Shown in pieces: positions 12,207-22,279 of a stretch of 64,000 nucleotides of DNA (the stretch's first letter is position 1; every line of letters begins with the position of its first letter). The stretch comes from Stemphylium vesicarium (taxonomy: Eukaryota; Ascomycota; Dothideomycetes; Pleosporales; Pleosporaceae). Made by a program: the position numbers and the translations under genes. The stretch is taken from the NCBI GenBank assembly GCA_004380135.1, contig QXCR01000001.1:434001-498000 (forward strand), in the 5' to 3' direction. Below the pieces are notes generated by a model. The model ran no database searches. It was not told where the DNA came from and saw only the letters and a program-made list of their open reading frames with translations.

Positions 12207-12847
12207 TCACGTGCAGTCCTCACAAACAGTCCCGTCCCGATTCCTCTTAACCTCGCCCTTTTCGCTCATTTCCTTCTGGTCACCCTTCACATCCTTCTCT
12301 TCCTTCATTCCCTCAGACTTCTCCTCCTTTTTCTTCCCATGCTTATCCGAATGCCCCAAGTCACGAGAGGGATCAATATGATCGCGGACCTTTTGCTTCA
12401 GCACCTTTGTCTCTACACCGCGTTAGCGGCCCATCGATCTAGCTTGCCCGAATACGTCGAGACAAACCTGGGAAACCGCCTTCCGTCTTCCTATCCCAAA
12501 GCAGCACTTTTTTCGCTTCAGCAGTCTGCCCTTCCTCTGCGGGAGGGAGATATGTCTACTCAAATCGTTAGCCATACACGTGTTTACTCTAACAAGAGAA
12601 AAACATACCAACTCCACAGCAAACAGCCCACCAGTCGCGGGTATCAGCGCTATTTCACCTATTTGCGTTCCGAAAGTCGACAGGAGTTCTTGGCCAAACT
12701 TTGACGCGCATGTTAGTGACTCTGTCCCAACAAGTGTGATTTGCGGGTGAATTATACATAGGCGGCTCGCAACAGCCAGCGGCATTGCGTGCAGTATGTG
12801 ATTGCCACGCGCGGCAGAGCCACGGGAGCTATTTGTGTTGATGTCAT
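12207..12847 (-). CDS. Rdx-family (SelW-like) thioredoxin-fold protein
   Basis: Four exons (12847..12758, 12698..12609, 12534..12468, 12412..12207) with introns of 59, 74 and 55 nt give 150 residues. The spliced product starts with a beta strand and the redox motif CTQC at residues 19-22, followed by RWLLRAAY, then FGQELLSTF, IGEIALIPATGGLF, VLLWDRKTEGGFPE and VRDHIDP..DLGH. These are the hallmarks of the SelW/SelT/SelH-type Rdx family, with Cys in place of selenocysteine. Such proteins are thought to act as small cytosolic thiol oxidoreductases. The last 45 residues form a Lys/Glu-rich disordered tail ending CEDCT, so a second CxxC sits at the extreme C terminus. Intron 2 uses the second of two overlapping acceptors (CAGAG), because only that one keeps the frame. 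The gene is divergent from ERG9, whose start lies 1.06 kb away. The identification is confident and the substrate is unknown. Confidence 0.85.
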
Positions 12848-13910
12848 GATTTTACTTGAAGGCGTGGTTATGAGGGCTGGTTCTTGCTGCTTTTGGGCGT
12901 GGAGGGAAGGTAGGCTGGGCCTTATCGATAGTGGTGGTGTGGCGTCATCGCGGATTTGTCAGATTTCGGTTTACGGTGGATTTTGGCATGTTTTCGCATA
13001 GTTCCGGGGGAGCATAGAGACAGAATTTGGGTCACTGTTGTAGTTGTACGATGGAGCGTACGCCGTAATCTGTTGGGGCGTGTCGCTGCCGCATCGCGGT
13101 TGGAAGACGGTATACACCGCCACAGTTTGTTCGACGCCACACACTGTTCACTCTTGATGAGTTTCTCATAGTTTTGTAGGTTAGTCAAAGAATCCGGAGA
13201 TCAATCTCTATTGACGTATATCTCCATTAGTGTTGGTGTGCAATGAAGCAGTTGAATGTTCGTAGCAATGTCCACGGGTGGTAGCGATTACCGCAGCAGG
13301 CTACTTGAGCAAGCAAATAGCAATTACTTCAAGGTTTGAGCGAAGGGCCTTTTAGTAACAGAATACTTTTACAAACGAAAACAAGCTAGGCTAGAATGAT
13401 ATATCAAGCGTGGCGAAGAATTGAGAACAAGTTTATCCGGGCTGGACATGTTGCCCCTGAAGTGTCCAAATAGCATGTTTTATCGGGAAGCACAGCCGGC
13501 ATCAGGTAACTGTTGATGATTACGTACCAAATTCCACAAGCATCGGCGTTCAAAATCATGTTATTGATCTCATCGACTGTCGTCTAAATTGGCAGATGAA
13601 CAGTAGGCAGTAAGGTTTGGTGAGACAGGTGACGGCTGCGCCGAGGGGAAGGCGCGAAATGCGGGATAACCAAGGCCGTGCGCCCGCAGGGTCCAAAGGC
13701 AGTAATTTGCGGAGATGCTCCCAGACTCAATACCACACCTTTCGCGTCCGAAAAGCAGCCCATTCTGCGGATAATTTCTGTGCCTACACTTGCTGTGGTA
13801 CCCTGCTCTTTGTCAATCAATTGGTTCCGGTCGTGCGACTTGTCTACAACCACAGATCGCTGCACTAATACCCACTTCACCAACCCACAACTCCTTTCTC
13901 TCCGCCCATT
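12848..13910. other. Divergent promoter region, Rdx gene and ERG9
   Basis: About 1.06 kb between two gene starts that face away from each other. It should carry both promoters. I looked for sterol-response elements of ERG9 and saw none I would defend. No coding exon is supported. Confidence 0.5.
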
Positions 13911-15541
13911 ATGCCGAATCCCTTGAGCCTCCTCTACTACGTCGTTCACCCCAATGAATTGCGCTCCATCATCCAATGGTAAGAAGAACACTACAGCGCA
14001 GCCAGTTTGCGCCTGGGAAACTGCACGCGCCGTCCACGTTGCTAACACATGACCAGGAAAGTATGGCACAACGCAGTACACGAGCGCAACGAAGAGAAGG
14101 AATGCGAGTCCCTGAAACGATGCTTCCACTTCCTTAACAAGACGAGCCGTAGTTTCGCCGCTGTCATCCTCGAACTACACCCCGAGCTTCTGGTGCCTGT
14201 CACGCTGTTCTACCTGGTCCTGCGTGGGTTGGATACAATTGAGGATGACATGACCATTCCCTTGTCGAAGAAGGAACCGATTCTGCGAAACTTCCAGGAC
14301 ATTCTCGAGCAGGATGGCTGGACCTTTACGGAGAACGGCCCCAACGAGAAGGACCGGCAACTTCTGGTCGAGTTCAACGTGGTCATTGAGGAATTCAAGA
14401 AGATCAAGCCTGTTTACAAGGACATTATCAAGGACATTACCAAGCGCATGGGTAATGGAATGGCAGACTATGCGAACAACGCCGAATTCAATGCCGGTGT
14501 CAAGACCATCAAGGAATACGAGCTATACTGCCACTACGTCGCGGGTCTGGTTGGCGAGGGATGCACTCGCCTCTTTGTTGAGGCTGGACTGGCAAACACG
14601 GCGCTACTGAAGAGGCCGGAGCTTATGGAGTCCATGGGCCAGTTCCTCCAGCAGGTTAACATCACTCGTGACATCAAGGAGGATCTTGACGACGGACGCC
14701 GATTCTGGCCAAGGGAGATCTGGTCCAAGCACGTCGACGAATTCGAAGATCTGTTCAAGCCGGAGAACAAGGAGAAGGCGTTGGCCTGCAGCTCAGAAAT
14801 GATTTTGACGGCTTTGACCCGCGCGGATGACTGCTTGTACTACCTGGCTGGCCTCCGAGAGCAGAGTGTATTCAACTTCTGCGCGATCCCACAAACCATG
14901 GCTATTGCGACGCTCGAGACTTGCTTCCAAAACTACGCTCTCTTCCAAAAGAACGTAAAGATCACCAAGGGCGAGGCGTGCCAGCTGATGGTTGAATCTA
15001 CACAGAACTTGCAGCTCGTCTGCCAGGTTTTCAGGCGGTATGCTCGCAAGATCGCCAAGAAGAACAACCCACATGATCCCAACTTCCTCAAGATTAGCAT
15101 CACATTAGGAAGAGTAAGTATCTCCTGAAACGTGTTCGAAATAACCTTACTGACGACGTCAAGATTGAGCAATTCATCGAGTCGATATTCCCGTCGCAAC
15201 AGCCACCGGTCGATCGGAAAGCACCAGCTACCATAGAGGAGGCGGAAAGGAAGCGAAAGGAAGACTCGGAAGCCAACTGGGACTTGATCTACATCGTCGC
15301 CGCTGTTCTCGGAACTGTGCTTGTCATGACTGGTCTGATGGTACGTCTCCTGAACAGCACTTTAATCTTGCTAGGATCTTGCTAACTTTACTAGATCTTT
15401 GTCGCTTGGCTCGCAGGTGCCCGATTCGACATCGCCTGGTCTCAGGCCAAGTTGGACATTGGCAAACTCTTCAACGCCGGCAAGAAGGTACCCGCAGAAG
15501 TCACCGAAGTCTACGAGACCATGGAGAAGAGCGAACTATAG
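13911..15541 (+). CDS. ERG9: Squalene synthase (farnesyl-diphosphate farnesyltransferase)
   Basis: Four exons (13911..13978, 14057..15113, 15164..15340, 15395..15541) encode 482 residues, a normal length for filamentous-fungal squalene synthase. The enzyme condenses two farnesyl diphosphates, through presqualene diphosphate with NADPH, to squalene. This is the committed step of ergosterol synthesis at the ER membrane. Visible signatures: MPNPLSLLYYVVHPNELRSI at the start, the first Asp-rich motif DTIEDD at residues 82-87, the second motif DIKEDLDDGRRFWP, and CAIPQTMAIATLETCF. Residues 416-445 form a hydrophobic C-terminal anchor (LIYIVAAVLGTVLVMTGLMI) that is split by the last intron, followed by a cytosolic or lumenal tail. 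The small first exon is needed for the conserved N terminus. Nothing is truncated. Introns are 78, 50 and 54 nt. Confidence 0.97.
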
Positions 15542-16235
15542 GCTTCTTTCTGTTCTGCGTCATGTCTATATGTACTGTATCCGCCATCACGACGACTCGA
15601 CGAAGGTATACATTTAGCTATTACTAATTTTAATCTTGCAACGTGCTGGAAATGACAATGCAGACGTACAGTGATGTCATAGCACGGATGTCAAATTCCA
15701 ACACTGCTCTTCAATAGCGGGAGTTGGGCCGAAGATGTGCTTATATGAACACGCGCCTTGCTCGGCGACGAGGCTGCTCCGAGACAAGCTTATTATTTGC
15801 TTGTCTCGCAGCAGTGGTGCGGACATTTCTGAATAGACTTCAAGACAATGGCATGCTACTTCTTTTTGACATGGTGATGTGAGACCTTGGCGCTCCGCGT
15901 GTTACATGTTTGAAACTTGGGTGTCTAGCGTGCCAAGGCCAAAGGGTTCACACGAACTGCGACTGCGATGCATATTCTGTCCCGTCAGACACGCCCGCCG
16001 CAAACAGCCATTTCCCAGTCGCCCCTTCCCCACAAGCAGTAATTCAGACTGCACCTTTCCGCGACCGTTTCGGTACAATCGCCCGGTGCGATTGCGACAG
16101 CCCCGCCTTCACCTTATCCCGCCCACTACCAACCGTCTTAAATTCCCCCCACGACCTCCGAGGGCCGCCTGCATTCCCTCTCGACCACTTTACGACCCTA
16201 CATCTCCCCCCAAACACTACACAAGCACCGCCATC
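15542..16235. other. Intergenic, ERG9 3' end and eIF4E promoter/leader
   Basis: The left part is the ERG9 3' flank. The part from about 16000 to 16235 is strongly C/T-rich, as is common for fungal promoters and leaders of highly expressed translation genes. No extra gene is seen. Confidence 0.5.
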
Positions 16236-17110
16236 ATGGCCGACGTAGCAGCAGCACCAAATGCCAACCAGCAGGTTCCGCTGGACACGATCCCCATCTC
16301 GCCTACCGAGAACTCGGGCGAGGGCCAGGAGCAGTCGTCTAACAACAACGCCGCAAGCGAGGGCGAGATCCGCACCGTCTTCCACGACCCTGAGAACTTC
16401 AACGTCAAGCACCCGCTCATGAACACATGGACGCTGTGGTTCACCAAGCCCCCGAGCGGCAAGGTACGCTGATGCCGTGCTTGTCTTCATTGATATATTG
16501 TGCTAACCATCCTAGGGCGACAACTGGGCTGAGCTGCTGAAGGAGGTCATCTCATTTGACTCCGTCGAGGAGTTCTGGGGCATCTACGTGAGTCATTTCC
16601 AACCGTCGGCGCGACTTGCAAAACTAACATGACGTCCAGAACAATATCACTCCCACATCCGATCTCGCGCTCAAGTCCGACTACCACCTCTTCAAGAAGG
16701 GCGTGCGCCCCGAGTGGGAGGACTCCCAGAACAAGCACGGTGGCAAGTGGGCTTTCCAGTTCAAGGACAAGAAGGCAATCAACATTGATGCGCTTTGGCT
16801 GCACGTTATGCTGGCCGCCATTGGCGAGAACCTTGAGGATGAGGATGACAACGAGGTCATGGGTGTTGTCGTTAACGTCAGGCGGGGTTTCTACCGTATC
16901 GGTCTTTGGACACGCTCAGTCGGCCGCGCCATTCCTGGCGACGGAGGGAAGGGAAGGACGCAGGAGCAGGGCAAGGAGGTCCTCCTCAAGATTGGAAGGC
17001 GGTTCAAGCAGGCGCTGCAGCTCAAGGAGAACGACGCTGTCGAGTTCTCGGGTCACACAGACGCTGCCCATGCCGGTAGCACCCGCGCGAAGGCCAAGTT
17101 CAGCGTCTAA
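16236..17110 (+). CDS. EIF4E: Translation initiation factor eIF4E (cap-binding)
   Basis: Three exons (16236..16463, 16516..16587, 16640..17110) with two 52-nt introns encode 256 residues. The protein binds the mRNA 5' cap as part of eIF4F and brings mRNA to eIF4G. After a disordered Ala/Asn/Ser-rich N terminus come the conserved blocks HPLMNTWTLWF, the short exon GDNWAELLKEVISFDSVEEF containing the helix that contacts eIF4G, GVRPEWED with the cap-stacking Trp and the Glu that reads guanine, and FYRIGLWTR. All expected tryptophans are present. The loop KGRTQEQGK before the last helix is slightly longer than in yeast. The tail ends AKAKFSV, similar to the usual end of the family. Confidence 0.96.
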
Positions 17111-17747
17111 GGGTTTAGCTACTACTACTCCAAGCATCCAGCACCACGGTTGCTGCTTGCATATCCTCCGTTGTCTGCGGACACACGGCGCACTCCACGT
17201 TCGGACTGCATTTCCTCACTTTATTCCCTGTTTGGTCTAAAAGTATCTCACTAACGGTTCATGATACGGGCCGAGTTTTCAGCATGGCGTCTGCATGGGA
17301 CGGCGAAGGGTGACATTGGGTTCTTGACATGAATCACACGGCCATGGCGGGTATACCTCGATCGGGTGGGGGCCTCTGAGCTTGTATAGACAAACTCTTT
17401 ATCTAGCATATCTACGAATGAGAGGATATATGCAAATGCCAACATTGCCTTGGAAGAGTGTACATGTGTGACGCACAAAGATGACTGTACCGCCCAGCAT
17501 CACCCATGCATTTCTCGTCCCATGATGCGTGTACGCGCCAGAGGTGGCTTGTCGCCAATACTGGTCTGTGAGAGAAGCTGGCTGTCCAAAGGGTATTCGG
17601 ATGGCCTAGCGTTGGTGACGTCGGCTGTGGCGGTGCAGCGATTTTCACGGGCGGGCATGTGTAGCCTGCCCGCCGACGCGCGCCGCCCAACGCATATTTC
17701 CTTTAGAACCACTCACTACTTACCTCCACCTCTGCATATTCGCAATC
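17111..17747. other. Intergenic, eIF4E 3' flank and DnaJ promoter
   Basis: No coding exon is supported. The last 50 bases before the DnaJ ATG are a C/A-rich, likely leader sequence. Confidence 0.5.
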
Positions 17748-19601
17748 ATGGTCGTAGAAACCGCATACTACGATGCTCTTGGCGTACCGCCAACGGCGAC
17801 CGAACTAGAAATCAAGAAGGCGTACCGCAAGCTCGCGATCAAACTCCACCCGGGTATATTGCGCAACCACTGCTTTCCTCAGCACAGAGACTAACTTGAG
17901 ACCAGATAAGAACCCTGGCGATGAGACGGCGCACGCAAAATTCCAGGAAGTACGTATCCCATCTGCGCGGGCCGTGGTCGACGAACCAGCTCGAGAATAC
18001 AAGAGGACTGCGGGGCTTACGGCGTGACAGATTGGCGAAGCCTACCAAATACTCAGCGACGAGCAACTGCGGGCAGCATACGATAAACATGGCAAAGAAG
18101 GCGCCATGCCCAGCAGCGGTTTTGGTAAAGATTTAAATCCCATGGTGACGGTATGAGACTCTGACAAGACACAGAGGACCCATCCGAGTTCTTCACTATG
18201 ATCTTTGGCGGAGAGGCTTTCGTAGACTGGTAAGATATACCCAAAAGCACATTACACTCATGTCCAAGTTAGGACGAGAGGCGCTGACGCCCGCAGGATC
18301 GGCGAGATCTCGTTAATGAAGGATCTCACCAAGACTATGGAGATTTCTCAGCGTGAGATGGAAGAAGAGGCTGCCGCCCAAGCAGAGGCCGAAAGGGTTG
18401 ATGCAGCGAAAGCTCCCGCAACTGAAACCACCGATGCTGCCACCCCAGCCCCGGCCGCAGCCGCAGATACGACCGCCCCAAGTGCTGCTGCCCAAGCCAA
18501 AGAGGCCGAAGCAGCAGCTGAGCGCGCAGGAGCGCAGACAGCAGATGCGCCGCCACCTGTTTACGCAGAAGCACCCCCAGTAACCGCTGAGGCCGCCGCC
18601 GAAGCATCAACCTCTCCAAGAGCCTCATCGCCGCCGTCCCGGGCAAGCACACCGCAGACACGAGGCATTCCAATCCGCGCAGCCATCATGGACAAGTCAG
18701 AGGAAGAGGCACGCATGGAGGCAGAAGGGATGACGGAGGGTGAGAAGGAACTACGAGAGAAGCAGAAGAAGAAGGCTGGTCTCACCAAGGAGCAACGGGA
18801 AGAGCTCGCCGCATATGAGATGGAGCGCAAGAAGATCCGTGACGAACGTGTCGCCAACCTCGCGAAGAAGCTCGTCGACCGTATCTCAGTATGGACCGAG
18901 ACCGACAAGGCTACCGACGTAACCGCCGCCTTCAAGGAGAAGATTCATCTCGAGATTGAGAACCTCAAGATGGAATCTTTTGGTATAGAGATCCTCCACG
19001 CCATCGGCACCACGTACACGATGAAGGCATCTTCATTCCTGAAATCTCAAAAGTTCCTCGGCATCTCAGGTTTCTTCTCCCGCATCAAGGATAAGGGCAC
19101 ACTAGTCAAGGACACTTGGTCCACCATGTCGGCTGCGATAGACGCGCAGCTTACCATGGAAGAGATGGCGAAGCTAGAAGAGCAAGGTGGTGAGGCATGG
19201 ACGGACGAGAAGAAGGCTGAGTACGAGAAGAGGGTCACAGGCAAGATTCTCGCCGCCGCGTGGAGAGGCAGCAAGTTTGAGATCCAGAGCGTGCTGCGCG
19301 ACGTGTGCGACTCCGTACTCAACGACAAGAAGATCAAGCTCGAGAAGCGAGTGGAGCGCGCCCACGCACTCATGATTATCGGAGAAATGTTCCAAAAGGT
19401 ATGTTTGTTGCATCGATCATGGACTTACCGAATACTTACATCACGCAGGCGGAGCGTGACCCCGAAGAAGAGGGCGATTTCATGGCATTCGAGCAACTCA
19501 TGGCCGAAGCCGCAGCCAAGAAGGACGCAAAGGACGAGAAGCACGGAAAGCATCACCACCACGACAAGAAGGAAAAGGAAAAGAAGAAGGAGAAGGCGTG
19601 A
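17748..19601 (+). CDS. CAJ1: DnaJ (Hsp40) co-chaperone with DnaJ-X domain, CAJ1 type
   Basis: Six exons (17748..17853, 17906..17949, 18031..18124, 18175..18229, 18297..19398, 19449..19601) encode 517 residues. The J domain occupies about residues 5-70: YYDALGVPPTATELEIKKAY, then the HPD tripeptide formed across intron 1 (LHP|DKNPGD), then IGEAYQILSDEQLRAAYDKHG. It stimulates the ATPase of an Hsp70 partner. There is no Gly/Phe or zinc-finger region. Instead, after EDPSEFFTMIFGGEAFVDWIGE, comes an Ala/Pro-rich linker and the helical DnaJ-X domain (from about LTKEQREELAAYE to the AERDPEEEGDFMAF segment), the layout of yeast Caj1 and Djp1. Djp1 helps peroxisomal import and Caj1 associates with the plasma membrane, so the exact client pathway is inferred. 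The tail is His/Lys/Glu-rich with a four-His run. Five introns cut the small 5' exons, so only the large exon is visible as an ORF. Confidence 0.92.
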
Positions 19602-20936
19602 GACTGATTCGTCGGAACATGAATACGCCCCTTTGTGCCTTTCACACCTTGTTCACGATCTTCTTTTTCTCTTCTTCCGTTCCTTTTTCGTGATATCCAT
19701 AGATGTTTTCTGCCCTTGTCTCTCTCTGACGACATTGGGAAGCTGCGTGCGCGGGGCGATTAAATTCAACTAACGATCTCGGCCAAGACTTTGAATCGTC
19801 CTAAAATTGAGTTTCCTCGCCGGTGTTGGTACTCTCGTTCGTGTTCTGGGCAGAAAAACTGGGCGTGGCGAAGCCATGCATGCTTGTATGCTTATCTTCT
19901 CCCATGGCGAGGATTCAGGTTTAAAGTTAAGGTTGCGGGCGGGAACCCTTTTTTTCTCCCCAGTTCGAGCGAACGAAAACAAGAACACCAAGAAGAAGAG
20001 AGAAGAGAGTTTGGTAAGGATGATTCGTCGCATACGTTGGCAGGCTCATCCCTGGCTTAGCCATGCGCTTACTCCCATTATGTCTCACTTCCATCTTCCC
20101 TCTCGCTCTCGCTCTCACGACCCGACGTGAACAACTCCTTGGAGGCTTTTACCTCCTTTTACGGACTGTCCATTGAGTGGTTCATCTTATTCGTACATAT
20201 ATCCCCCGAATCAGTCTATCTTTCTTTCTTTTTTTGTGGAGAAAGGGTTAGGGTGGTGATAGCGTCGGAGGTGTAGTCGGAGATTTTGCCCATCGATCGC
20301 TCGGTGATACGAGAGTGCGTTATCTCGATTTTCCTGCTTTTCATCTTGGGCGCTGGTTTAGTCGGTGAAGGATGTCTGGAAGGAGTTTGGGATGGAAGAT
20401 GGAGACGGTGGATTTAGATGTGGGTGCTGCATAATGAGTGCGAGAAAATGGTGTGTGATGAGATGTGATTGCGAACGTCGGGCGCTTCTGGTCAGGGCCG
20501 TGAGACATTTCAAGGGTTGAAGCAAAGGAAGGGAAGGTAAGGCGAGGATGGATGCATTTCATTCATTGTATTGTATTTGCATTGAGATTGAGACTGAGAA
20601 AAGAAGCTGGTATCATCTTGTACTTTGGAAAACTACAAACCCTGCACCTCCACTGTGCATATGCCAAAAAAAGCTCGATTTGATAGAAATGAAACAGAAA
20701 GCGATACCAGTAACACGACGATTTATACTCTAAGTTCTTGATGTTGTTGAAGTATCAAAGGAAATTGCCGTAGAATGGGGATGAGAACTATGATGAGAAA
20801 AGAACAAGGAGATGTAAGACGCCTTTACAATGCTTATTAAGCCGTCTCTGCCACAAGCTCCAAGGGACAACACTCCACCGCCGATAGCCTACATGTGTTC
20901 TACATCGTACAGACGTGTTCTGGTAAAGGTACTAAT
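19602..20936. other. Intergenic between convergent DnaJ and carbonic anhydrase genes
   Basis: Both neighbours end here, so the region should hold two 3' UTRs. There is a pyrimidine run TCTTTCTTTCTTTTTTTGTG at about 20219 and general A/G-rich sequence. No coding exon or repeat is seen. Confidence 0.5.
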
Positions 20937-22279
20937 CTAGTACTTGGGCACACGCCTCTTGATGTCAGGGACCTCAACGCGCGGCTGTCATGTTGGTCAG
21001 CAAAATGCTCCATGAGTAAGAAGTTAAGAGAGAGTGGGTTCAACATACCTTGGAAAGATCACCAACGACGGGTAGCTTGGGCAGCTTGGGGACGACGCTG
21101 CGAGACAGAGTCTTGTTGAGAGGCTCGCCACGGGCATGGACAGGGGCAACGAGAGGGTTAGTCGCGTTCTCCGGGTGACCGCGAGCGTGAACGGGGGCAG
21201 CAAGAAGGTTAGTAGCGTTCTCAGGCTGACCGCGAGCCTCGATGGGGCCTTTCCAGAAAGGGTTGGTGCCGTTATCGGGCTGGCTGCGAGCCTCGATGGG
21301 GCCCTTCCAGAAGGGGTTGGTGCCGTTGTCGGGCTGGCCGCGAGCGTGAATGGCAGCGCTGATCTCCAGACGAGCAGTGATGGACTGGTCAGCGGGCATC
21401 ATGGCCTCAGCGGTACCAGCCATGCCGCCGACAGAGAGGATGTTGACAGCGCCAAGCTCGTTCTGGATGAAGCGCGCGTTGAACTTGACAATCTTCTTGA
21501 TGGCGTTGAAGTCGGCGACGCTGATGGCGAGCGGGTCCTTGACAATAAGGAAGGTCACGCCCTCGGCGCAGGGAGGGGTGGTCAGCGAGCCAGAGTACTG
21601 GACAATGTCGGAGGTCTTAATCACGGAGAGAACGTCGGTGAAGTCAATGCCGCCCTGAATCGCCGCCTTGGTTCCTGGAGTGGCGACCTTGGGGAGAGTG
21701 GAGGACAGGGAGGAGATCATCGAGGAGGACTTTCCAGCGGAGACCTCGAACATTAGGCCGATGACGACGAGCTGGGTGGGGTCGGCGACGCCCTGGTGCA
21801 CCATGTGGATCTCGAGAGGGTGGTATTCGCCGTCAATGTGGTGCTCGGACGGGGTGTGCATGTGGAATTGGGCGAGCTGGTAGTCGACGCCAGCGAAGCT
21901 GGTGGTGCCGTTGGCGATGACTTCGAGTGTGGTGCCCAAGTTCTCGAAGATGACTTCTTGGACCTCGGGGATAGTGACGACGGGCCTGTCGGTAGCGAGA
22001 GTGACGGTGCCATCTGAATAGGTTTTTCGTTAGGGATTGCTGATCTGTCAATTGAGATGCGAATAGTCACATACCAAGGTTGATGGGCGACTGGTTCATG
22101 CCAGACTTGCAAGCCTCGTTCTCAGGAGCAAGAGAAGCCCAGTTGAAAGGGCCATCAAGAGGACCGTATCCAAAAGTGCTAACTTGAACCTCCCCCTCAG
22201 TAGCACGCTTGAACATGGAGAGGCCGTGAAGGCATGTTGCGGAAGCCGTCGAGGCAAAAAGGATAGTGTTAAAAAGCAT
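20937..22279 (-). CDS. Secreted alpha-carbonic anhydrase with C-terminal tandem repeats
   Basis: Three exons (22279..22075, 22013..21049, 20984..20937) with introns of 61 and 64 nt encode 405 residues. A signal peptide (MLFNTILFASTASA) is followed shortly by a Lys-Arg site (FKRA). The catalytic domain is a bacterial-type compact alpha-carbonic anhydrase: NQSPINL, QFHMHTPSEHHIDGEYHPLE with zinc ligands H119 and H121, EIHMVH with H138, and SGSLTTPPC with the active-site Thr. It should interconvert CO2 and bicarbonate outside the cell or in the secretory pathway. From residue 290 to about 377 there are five tandem 17-18-residue units (see the repeat entry). The short last exon adds a basic end, DIKRRVPKY. 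The catalytic domain is intact. The repeat tail is not part of any carbonic anhydrase architecture I know. Confidence 0.9.
21088..21351 (-). repeat. Five tandem 51-54-nt coding repeats in the carbonic anhydrase tail
   Basis: Units on the minus strand: 21351..21298, 21297..21244, 21243..21193, 21192..21142 and 21141..21088. They encode IHARGQPDNGTNPFWKGP, IEARSQPDNGTNPFWKGP, IEARGQPENATNLLAAP, VHARGHPENATNPLVAP and the diverged VHARGEPLNKTLSRSVVP. Each unit keeps (I/V)(H/E)AR, a proline two residues on, and one Asn-X-Thr sequon. Units 1 and 2 are almost identical in DNA, which points to recent duplication. Confidence 0.9.

Noticed and set aside
21088..21351. Reading the carbonic anhydrase repeats as a classical Kex2-processed RiPP precursor (dikaritin type)
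   Set aside because: There is no Lys-Arg or Arg-Arg site between units and no partner biosynthetic genes such as UstYa-like oxidases or a methyltransferase nearby. The intact enzyme domain also argues against a plain precursor.
13911..22279. Reading ERG9, eIF4E, DnaJ and carbonic anhydrase as a biosynthetic gene cluster
   Set aside because: Apart from ERG9 the neighbours are unrelated housekeeping genes. No P450, terpene cyclase, transporter or pathway regulator lies nearby.
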